Source: CAZKMM01 sp964553915 | GTDB lineage: Bacteria; RBG-13-61-14; DRUE01 | Assembly (NCBI GenBank): GCA_964553915.1 | Contig: CAZKMM010000072.1 | Location: 1 to 13,541 of the forward strand | Direction: 5' to 3' | DNA length: 13,541 bases | Part shown: piece by piece, positions 7,389 to 12,266 of the stretch | How positions within the stretch are numbered: position 1 is the first letter of the stretch | Layout of the letters: every line of letters starts with the position of its first letter | Position numbers and translations under genes: made by a program | The notes under the pieces: generated by a model | Seen by the model: only the letters and a program-made list of their open reading frames with translations | The model's database searches: none | What the model was told of the DNA's origin: nothing

Positions 7389-8834
7389 CTACCTCCTGGG
7401 AGCTTTTGCTCTCCTTCGCAAATATGTGGTTCTGATATGAATAATATTATATTTTATGGTCTCTTTCCAGCTCAGGCGATGGACCCGAGCATAATCAATC
7501 GCAAAGCTGATCAAAAATAATATATCAAACAGAGGGTTTTTCGGCAACCGGACCAGAGCAGGAAGTAATCGTCTCACCCATTTACTCCGAAATCCAAGAA
7601 TAAAAAATTTATGCAGGTTTTCCAGCTTTTGGGTATCTTTTTGCCGGAACGGGCTAAAGGCAAAATAACTAAAATCTTCGGATTTATCCGGAGCCTTAGA
7701 GGAGGTGGCTTGATTTAAGCCCAGAGTTTTTGCCAGTTTGGTTCCGGGAAAGGGCTGAAACAATGAGCTGACCACAAAATCATTTTTTAGCTTCCGATTC
7801 AGGTCAAGAGTTTTTAATCCGTCTTCAATAGTTTCTCCCGGATAATTTAAAATATTGTAGCTCTGGGTGCTGATTCCGAACCGGTGGAGCAGTTCCACTC
7901 CTTCTTTGATTTTCTCCTCGCTCATTTTCCGGTTCAGGATTTTTTCCCGATGCTCGGGGTTGGCGCTCTCCAGCCCATACCAGAAAGAATAGCATCCACC
8001 CTCTTTTAAAAGCCGGACTTTATCTTCATTAAGCAGGTCAATTCTTCCCGCACAAAAGAAGGGTATTCCTATTTCCTTTCGGTAGCGAGGAAGGACCTGT
8101 TCCATCCAGGAGAGATTATAACTGAAAAGGTCATCATTAAACCCAATGGTTCGAGCAGGATACTTTTTAAGCACAGACTTAATTTCTTCTAAAAGATAAT
8201 CCGGAGATTTAAAACGAAGATAATGTGAGGAGTTAGGGTATAGTTGCTTCAGCCCCTGATTAGCACAGTAATTACAGGCAAAAGGACAGCCCCGGCTGGC
8301 AATAAAAAATTTAATCGGGTAATTGCGATAATAAGAATATCTGGAATAATAAATTTCTTTATCCGGGAAGGCAAGCTCATCCAGGTTTTCAATCAGCCCT
8401 CCCACCGGGTTCTGATAAACTTCTCCATCCTTTTTTATCCAGAGATTTTCTATTTCCAGATAATCTTTGCCCTGTTCTAATGCTTCCAGAAGTTGTAAAA
8501 TCGCTCGTTCCCCTTCTCCTCGACAAACAAAATCTACAGAAGGGTCATTTATTATCTGAGGGGAAAAGGTGGGGTCTATGCCTCCAAAGATTATGGGAAT
8601 GGGAAAGTGAGATTTTATAGCCCTTGCCCACTGGACAGCTTCATTTCGTTCCGCAGAAACCAGAGAAAAACCGATCAAATCCGGAGAGAATTCTTTTATT
8701 TTCTGAAGCAGTCTTTTTTCAAAAAAGGCTACCAGTAGCTCCACCTTCTGTCCGCGAGATTTGAGCTCGCCTGCCAGTGCCTCTATTCCGTGAAGTTCAT
8801 ATTCATTGAGCTGGATAAAAAGAACCTTTGCCAT
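7389..8834 (-). CDS. B12-binding-domain radical SAM protein, substrate unknown
   Basis: A 481-residue protein. Residues 1-~130 form a Rossmann-like cobalamin-binding-type domain (VLFIQLNEYELHGIEALAGEL, then DLIGFSLVSAERNEA and PIIFGGIDPTFSP); I see no DxHxxG motif, as is usual in this subgroup. The radical SAM core starts near 176 with C183-PFA-C187-NY-C190, the [4Fe-4S]-binding CxxxCxxC motif, and continues through GFNDDLF, GLESA and NYPGET segments. The C-terminal ~90 residues are basic and partly hydrophobic. Members of this class (BchE/HpnP-like) do methylations, cyclisations or other radical chemistry. It lies between ribE and ribBA, 14 bases after ribE, with only a weak ribosome-binding site. 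No link to flavin synthesis is visible in the protein itself. Confidence 0.88.
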   Translation of the reverse strand: MAKVLFIQLNEYELHGIEALAGELKSRGQKVELLVAFFEKRLLQKIKEFSPDLIGFSLVSAERNEAVQWARAIKSHFPIPIIFGGIDPTFSPQIINDPSVDFVCRGEGERAILQLLEALEQGKDYLEIENLWIKKDGEVYQNPVGGLIENLDELAFPDKEIYYSRYSYYRNYPIKFFIASRGCPFACNYCANQGLKQLYPNSSHYLRFKSPDYLLEEIKSVLKKYPARTIGFNDDLFSYNLSWMEQVLPRYRKEIGIPFFCAGRIDLLNEDKVRLLKEGGCYSFWYGLESANPEHREKILNRKMSEEKIKEGVELLHRFGISTQSYNILNYPGETIEDGLKTLDLNRKLKNDFVVSSLFQPFPGTKLAKTLGLNQATSSKAPDKSEDFSYFAFSPFRQKDTQKLENLHKFFILGFRSKWVRRLLPALVRLPKNPLFDILFLISFAIDYARVHRLSWKETIKYNIIHIRTTYLRRRAKAPRR

Positions 8835-8848
8835 TTACCAAACAGCCC

Positions 8849-9475
8849 TTAAAATCCTTCTTCTTTCAGTTTATCTATGGTTAAACCGGGAGCTTTTTGC
8901 AGGAATTTTTCAACATATTTCCCGATAATATCTGCTTCCAGGTTCACTTTATCACCGGGATTTTTTTGAGAGATGGTGGTTCTTTTTAAGGTTTCAGGAA
9001 TAAGCATCACTGAAAAGATATTCCCCCGAACCTGATTGATGGTCAGACTAATTCCATCCACCGCGATGGAGCCTTTTTCAATCAAATATTTTTCCACCTC
9101 TTTGGGCGCCTCTATTTCCAGCTCTAGAAATTCTCCCTGAGGAGTTTTTTTTCTTACCGCTCCCGTTCCATCAATATGACCAAGCACCAGATGCCCGCCC
9201 AGTCTCTCAGAAAGCAAAAGAGCTCTTTCCAGATTTACCTCCTCACCGGGCTTTTTTCGGGAGAGAGTGGTTTTCTGCAAAGTTTCCGGGCTCGCCTCCA
9301 CCCAGAATTTTTCCCCATCAATTTTTATTACGGTAAGACAAACACCATCTATCGCGACAGAATCCCCCGGGTTCAGTTCAAAGTCCTTTCCGGCACTGAG
9401 GCAGAATTTTTTCCCGCCTCTCTGAGATTCTATCTGCAGGATTTTTCCTTTCCGCTCTATCAAACCGGTAAACAA
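8849..9475 (-). CDS. ribE: Riboflavin synthase, alpha subunit
   Basis: A 208-residue protein that dismutates two lumazine molecules into riboflavin and the pyrimidine precursor. It begins with the signature MFTGLIE and contains two lumazine-binding barrels: GDSVAIDGVCLTV (about 37-49) in the first, and LGGHLVLGHIDGTG (about 92-105) leading into the second with KGSIAVDGISLTIN. The C-terminal helix DIIGKYVEKFLQK is the trimerisation region. The start codon is TTG, two bases after the ribD stop. It is supported by a GGAGGG ribosome-binding site six bases upstream and by the need to keep the conserved FTGLIE start. The symbol follows the naming in which ribE is riboflavin synthase (ribC in Escherichia coli). 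Confidence 0.96.
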   Translation of the reverse strand: MFTGLIERKGKILQIESQRGGKKFCLSAGKDFELNPGDSVAIDGVCLTVIKIDGEKFWVEASPETLQKTTLSRKKPGEEVNLERALLLSERLGGHLVLGHIDGTGAVRKKTPQGEFLELEIEAPKEVEKYLIEKGSIAVDGISLTINQVRGNIFSVMLIPETLKRTTISQKNPGDKVNLEADIIGKYVEKFLQKAPGLTIDKLKEEGF

Positions 9476-9477
9476 TT

Positions 9478-10569
9478 TTATCCCTCCCGAAGCAGGGCGG
9501 TAAAAAGAAAATCTTTGCCGAGCCGGCGGAAGCCCGGCTGATAAAGAGAAATTGCCCGGTTCAGCTTCCAGGGAGCTTTCCCCATTGTTAAAGGAAGAGA
9601 TTTACCGTCGGGCAGGAGCAGAGGCGCAAAAATAAAATGAAGCTCATCAACCAGCCCCTGTTCCAGAAGTTCCCCTGCTAGATGAGCTCCTCCTTCACAG
9701 AGCAAGGAAGCAATCTTTTTCTTGCCCAGCTTCCTCATCAATTGTCTGAGGTTAACCTTCCCGGAAGAGTCCGAAGTGGTGGTGATGATTTCTGCCCCGA
9801 TTTTTTTCAATTGCTTTTGTTTGTTTGTTCTGGCATCACTTCTGCAGGCAATAATGGTTCCGGAGCGAGAAAGCACCTGGGCAGAGAGAGGGATTTTTAG
9901 CCGGGAATCAATTACCAGGGCTCGGGGTTGATTTTTTGTCGGCACCAGCCGAACTGTAAGCTGGGGGTCATCTTTTAATACCGTGTCAATTCCTACCATT
10001 ACTACCTGAACCTTTTTCCGAAGCTGATGGACATATTTTCTCGCTTCTTCTCCACTAATCCATTTTGAGTTGCCGAAACGGTCAGCAATTTTTCCGTCTA
10101 TGGTGCTGGCTAATTTTAAAATTACCCAGGGAAGCCCGGTTGTGATATATTTAACAAAATGGCGATTAAGCCATCTAGATTCTTTTTCTAAAACTCCGCT
10201 TACCACTTCAATACCAGCGGAGCGAAGCCTTTTAAAACCCTTTCCGCAGACCAGAGGGTTGGGGTCAATCATCCCGGCAACTACTTTTTTAATTCCTGCC
10301 CGGATAATTGCCTCGGTACAGGGAGGAGTGGTGCCGTAATGGGCACAGGGTTCCAGATTGAGAATTAAAGTAGCGCCCCGGGCATTGCTTCCGGCTTTTT
10401 CTATAGCTTTTACTTCTGCGTGGGGTTCTCCTGGTTTTTTAAAATATCCCTGGCTAATAATCTCTCCGTTTTTAACCAGCAAGGCTCCGACCATTGGATA
10501 ATGAGCAGTTTCCCCTTCCGCTCGTTTAGCCAGCTGAAGGGCTCGTTTCATCAACCGTTCGTAATCCAT
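9478..10569 (-). CDS. ribD: Bifunctional riboflavin pyrimidine deaminase / reductase
   Basis: A 363-residue enzyme for the second and third steps after GTP cyclohydrolase. The N-terminal deaminase domain has the zinc motif H50-A-E52 and LEPCAHYGTTPPC with C75 and C84. The C-terminal reductase domain (from about 146) has WVILKLASTIDGKIAD, SKWISGEEARKYVHQLR, the NADPH-side GIDTVLKDDPQL segment, and LLCEGGAHLAGELL near 289-302. Length and domain order are those of standard RibD. The ATG lies one base after the nrdR stop, with only an imperfect purine-rich ribosome-binding site, so translation is probably coupled. All catalytic residues I can place are present. Confidence 0.96.
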   Translation of the reverse strand: MDYERLMKRALQLAKRAEGETAHYPMVGALLVKNGEIISQGYFKKPGEPHAEVKAIEKAGSNARGATLILNLEPCAHYGTTPPCTEAIIRAGIKKVVAGMIDPNPLVCGKGFKRLRSAGIEVVSGVLEKESRWLNRHFVKYITTGLPWVILKLASTIDGKIADRFGNSKWISGEEARKYVHQLRKKVQVVMVGIDTVLKDDPQLTVRLVPTKNQPRALVIDSRLKIPLSAQVLSRSGTIIACRSDARTNKQKQLKKIGAEIITTTSDSSGKVNLRQLMRKLGKKKIASLLCEGGAHLAGELLEQGLVDELHFIFAPLLLPDGKSLPLTMGKAPWKLNRAISLYQPGFRRLGKDFLFTALLREG

Positions 10570-10570
10570 C

Positions 10571-11053
10571 TCATCTTCTGCTTTTTTCTTTTTCTTCTTT
10601 TTGCCTTTCTAAAAGGTCTTTTAATTCATCCATAAACTGATTGATGTCCTTAAAAGAGCGGTAAACACTGGCAAATCTTACATAAGCAACATGGTCTAGG
10701 TTATAAAGCTCTTTCATTACTTCTTCTCCGATAACGGAAGAAGGAATTTCTTTTTCTCCGCTTTCCAGAAGTTTATGTTCTATTTTGTCCACTACCTTTT
10801 CTAAGGTGGTGATACTAATCGGTCGTTTCTCGCAGGCTTTCTTTAAGCCAATTAAAATTTTCATTCGGTCAAAATGTTCTCTTCTACCATCTTTTTTAAT
10901 TACCAAAGGCAGGGTTTCTTCCACTCTCTCATAAGTGGTAAAACGCATTCCGCATTCCAGGCATTCTCGCCTTCTTCTAATCACGGTTCCGTCCTTGCTC
11001 AGGCGAGAATCTATTACCCGATTGTCCAGTTCTCCGCAAAAGGGACATTTCAT
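10571..11053 (-). CDS. nrdR: Transcriptional repressor NrdR
   Basis: A 160-residue regulator of ribonucleotide reductase genes. The N-terminal zinc ribbon has C3, C6, C31 and C34 (MKCPFCG and ECLECG) with the conserved RRRRECLECGMRFTTYER stretch. Residues ~49-139 form the ATP-cone that senses ATP/dATP (VIKKDGRREHFDRMKILIGLKKAC, then VAYVRFASVYRSFKDI). The C-terminus is highly charged. Pairing with ribD downstream is one of the most common gene neighbourhoods of nrdR. The ATG overlaps the stop of the dCMP deaminase gene (ATGA), with GGAGG six bases upstream. I saw no NrdR box in the window, so its targets lie elsewhere. Confidence 0.97.
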   Translation of the reverse strand: MKCPFCGELDNRVIDSRLSKDGTVIRRRRECLECGMRFTTYERVEETLPLVIKKDGRREHFDRMKILIGLKKACEKRPISITTLEKVVDKIEHKLLESGEKEIPSSVIGEEVMKELYNLDHVAYVRFASVYRSFKDINQFMDELKDLLERQKEEKEKSRR

Positions 11054-11541
11054 TTCTTTCCTCCCTGATATTTTCTCAGCTTAATCTTTGATTCAGCGAT
11101 TAATTTTTCTGCCAGCGGGTCCGGGTATCCCTCCAGATAAACGATCTCTTTAATTCCCGCATTAATTAACATTTTTAAACAAATGGAGCAGGGAAGAGTG
11201 GTGGAGTAAAGGGTTGCCCCTTTAATGGAAACTCCATGATAGGCAGATTGAATAATTGCATTCTGTTCCGCATGCAGTCCCCGGCAAAGCTCCGCCCGTT
11301 CTCCGCTTGGAACCTTTAGTTCTTCCCTTAAGCATCCTGTCTCCGAGCAGTGCTTCAGACCGCTAGGTGCACCATTATAGCCAGTAGCCAGGATTCTTTT
11401 GTCTTTAACCAATATTGCTCCTACTTTCCTCCGCAGACAGGTGCTTCTTTTGCTTACCAGCTGGGCAATTTCCATAAAATACTGGTCCCAGCTTGGTCTC
11501 TGAAGTTTTTGGGGCTGGCTGGTTGATTTTACTTTTTTCAT
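11050..11541 (-). CDS. dCMP deaminase (ComEB-like)
   Basis: A 163-residue zinc-dependent deaminase that converts dCMP to dUMP and so feeds thymidylate synthesis. The zinc site is visible: H90-A-E92 in GLHAEQNAII and P117-C118-x-x-C121 in LPCSICLKML. GAILVKDKRILATGYNGAP (about 41-59) and the Cys-rich insert around CSETGCLREEL are typical of the family. It is the first gene of the long operon and overlaps nrdR by four bases. There is no clear Shine-Dalgarno sequence before the ATG; a candidate promoter just upstream would start the transcript almost at the ATG. A ComE operon protein 2 annotation would mean the same family. Confidence 0.95.
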   Translation of the reverse strand: MKKVKSTSQPQKLQRPSWDQYFMEIAQLVSKRSTCLRRKVGAILVKDKRILATGYNGAPSGLKHCSETGCLREELKVPSGERAELCRGLHAEQNAIIQSAYHGVSIKGATLYSTTLPCSICLKMLINAGIKEIVYLEGYPDPLAEKLIAESKIKLRKYQGGKK

Positions 11542-11548
11542 TGATTTA

Positions 11549-11577
11549 ATTTTCCATCAAGATCAGGTAATTTTCAA
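11549..11577 (-). promoter_or_regulatory. Candidate promoter of the dCMP deaminase-nrdR-rib operon, possibly leaderless
   Basis: On the minus strand TTGAAA (11572-11577) is followed after 17 bases by GAAAAT (11549-11554), matching the sigma-70 consensus at 5 of 6 and 4 of 6 positions. Transcription would start at about 11541-11543, at the ATG itself. Only about 47 bases separate the preceding terminator from the gene, so a promoter is expected here; this is the best match seen. There is no room for an FMN riboswitch. Confidence 0.3.
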
Positions 11578-11588
11578 ACCGAGTTAAG

Positions 11589-11618
11589 AAAAAAAGCACC
11601 TGCATTTTGCAGGTGCTT
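11589..11618 (-). terminator. Intrinsic terminator of the histone H1-like transcription unit
   Basis: A perfect 11-bp stem (11608-11618 pairing with 11594-11604) with a 3-base loop is followed on the minus strand by an uninterrupted run of T (7 including the end of the stem). The plus-strand side lacks a T tract, so it ends minus-strand transcription. It separates the histone-like gene from the operon that starts at 11541. Confidence 0.88.
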
Positions 11619-11640
11619 AAAACCAGATGAGAAAATTTAT

Positions 11641-11658
11641 GCTCCGCTCACCGCCGAA
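11641..11658 (-). repeat. Downstream arm of an 18-base inverted repeat flanking the histone-like gene
   Basis: On the minus strand this reads TTCGGCGGTGAGCGGAGC. It is complementary to the segment at 12052-12069 upstream of the gene at all 18 positions if one G-U wobble (11651 with 12059) is allowed. On the plus strand that position would be an A-C mismatch, so the pairing fits the mRNA strand. Confidence 0.7.
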
Positions 11659-11667
11659 GTTTGATTA

Positions 11668-11702
11668 CGAGCTCTGGAGCTAACCATTGGCTCCAAAGCT
11701 CG
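11668..11702 (-). promoter_or_regulatory. 13-bp hairpin in the 3' untranslated region of the histone-like gene
   Basis: Starting seven bases after the stop codon, CGAGCTTTGGAGC (11690-11702) pairs with GCTCCAGAGCTCG (11668-11680) around a 9-base loop. The stem is continuous only on the minus-strand RNA, where the central position forms U-G (11696 with 11674). No T tract follows, so it is not itself a terminator; a stability or protein-binding element is possible. Confidence 0.6.
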
Positions 11703-11708
11703 CTGAGA

Positions 11709-12014
11709 TTATTTCTTTTTCTTTTTGGCAGTGCTTTTTTTGGCGGTTTTCTTTTTAGCGGTAGACTTTTTTGCCGTGGTTTTCTTTTTAGCAGTGCCCT
11801 TTTTCGCAGTAGTTTTCTTTTTAGCAGTAGCCTTTTTGGCAGTGCTTTTTTTAGCAGTTTTCTTTTTAGCGGTAGCCTTTTTCGCGGTGGTTTTCTTTTT
11901 AGCAGTAGCCTTTTTAGCTGCGGTAGTCTTTTTAGCGGTGGCTTTCTTTTTCGTGCTCTTTTTAGCAGTGGATTTTTTCGCGGTTGCTTTCTTAGTGCTC
12001 TTTCCGCCTCTCAT
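11709..12014 (-). CDS. Histone H1-like Lys/Ala/Thr-rich DNA-binding protein
   Basis: A 101-residue protein made almost only of Lys, Thr, Ala and Ser, arranged as imperfect repeats of the type T-A-K-K and K-K-T-T-A-K-K. One Arg and a few Gly occur, nearly all near the start, and there are no acidic or aromatic residues. Such tails occur in bacterial histone H1-like proteins (Chlamydia Hc1/Hc2, Bordetella BpH1, AlgP) and in HU extensions, and bind and compact DNA through charge. There is no globular domain. The ATG has AAAGGAG eight bases upstream. Codons vary between repeat units (several Thr and Ala codons), so the open frame is kept by selection rather than by a pure DNA repeat. It has its own promoter, structured leader, flanking inverted repeat and terminator. 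The antisense open frames across it are shadows. Confidence 0.85.
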   Translation of the reverse strand: MRGGKSTKKATAKKSTAKKSTKKKATAKKTTAAKKATAKKKTTAKKATAKKKTAKKSTAKKATAKKKTTAKKGTAKKKTTAKKSTAKKKTAKKSTAKKKKK

Positions 12015-12051
12015 TGTCCCCTCTCCTTTCTTTTTCCTCGGTTTTGATTTT

Positions 12052-12069
12052 TTCGGCGATGAGCGGAGC
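12052..12069 (-). repeat. Upstream arm of the inverted repeat flanking the histone-like gene
   Basis: On the minus strand this reads GCTCCGCTCATCGCCGAA and lies 38 bases before the histone-like start codon, in its 5' untranslated region. It pairs with 11641-11658 in the 3' untranslated region over 18 bp including one G-U wobble. AGAAA just upstream and TTTCT just downstream of the arms could add a short outer helix. Confidence 0.7.
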
Positions 12070-12084
12070 CAGATTTCTAGCTCT

Positions 12085-12131
12085 ATATAAAAAACCGGAA
12101 AGAAAGGAATTCATCCTCCCTTCTTTCCGGT
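12085..12131 (-). terminator. Terminator-like hairpin inside the histone-like gene's leader (possible attenuator)
   Basis: On the minus strand ACCGGAAAGAA (12121-12131) pairs perfectly with TTCTTTCCGGT (12094-12104). The stem can extend inward to about 16 bp with two G-U pairs and a 6-base loop, and it is followed by TTTTTT and TATATAG. This is a textbook intrinsic terminator, yet it lies about 65 bases after the candidate promoter and about 80 bases before the gene. Either it attenuates the histone-like gene, or it ends a short RNA of roughly 100-110 nucleotides, or it is a second terminator for the upstream transporter gene. GGAGG and an ATG (12114) lie within it. Confidence 0.7.
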
Positions 12132-12162
12132 GCTGTTTTTCTATTTTCTCAATTATCTTCAA

Positions 12163-12194
12163 TCCCGGCTCACTATTTCCACCACCTACCGGGA
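12163..12194 (-). promoter_or_regulatory. Leader hairpin just after the predicted transcription start
   Basis: On the minus strand TCCCGG (12189-12194) pairs with CCGGGA (12163-12168), extendable by one U-G pair, around a purine-rich loop. The CCGGT at 12188-12192 could instead pair with ACCGG at 12127-12131, the outer end of the terminator-like hairpin. The two structures could therefore be mutually exclusive. I recognise no known riboswitch or T-box motif here. Confidence 0.4.
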
Positions 12195-12203
12195 CTGATT
12201 ATA

Positions 12204-12232
12204 TTTATAGCATAGTTTAAAATTTTTGTCCA
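12204..12232 (-). promoter_or_regulatory. Sigma-70-type promoter of the histone-like gene
   Basis: On the minus strand TGGACA (12227-12232) is followed after exactly 17 bases by TATAAA (12204-12209), matching the consensus at 5 of 6 positions in each box, with a further TATAAT directly after. The predicted start is near 12197. The spacer is AT-rich. This is the best promoter in the window. Confidence 0.75.
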
Positions 12233-12233
12233 G

Positions 12234-12266
12234 AAAAAAATGAACTTTCAAAAATTTTTTAAAGTT
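12234..12266 (-). terminator. Weak AT-rich terminator-like hairpin after the MMPL/RND gene
   Basis: On the minus strand AACTTT pairs with AAAGTT (12261-12266 with 12243-12248), with A/T pairs inside and one bulge, followed by CA and seven T residues. It overlaps the stop codon of the transporter gene. The stem is AT-only in its core, so efficiency is doubtful. Confidence 0.4.

Noticed and set aside
11542..11708. FMN riboswitch (RFN element) upstream of the riboflavin operon
   Set aside because: The intergenic region is mostly the 3' UTR and terminator of the histone-like gene. It has none of the conserved RFN blocks and too little space after the terminator.
11661..12047. Long plus-strand open frames rich in Phe, Leu, Ser, Ala and Val across the histone-like gene (also 11725-12090)
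   Set aside because: They are antisense to the Lys-rich repeat gene; AAA/AAG and GCN codons read backwards give this pseudo-hydrophobic composition. They lack a plausible ribosome-binding site, and the promoter and terminators all face the other way.
11640..12070. Transposon or MITE with terminal inverted repeats carrying the histone-like gene
   Set aside because: No target-site duplication could be seen outside the arms, there is no transposase, and the mismatch is compatible with RNA pairing on the coding strand only; kept only as an alternative in the findings.
12135..12200. T-box or other known riboswitch in the histone-like leader
   Set aside because: No T-box UGGNACCGCG-type motif, and none of the known riboswitch signatures I could recall, occurs; the leader is reported only as an unclassified structured region.
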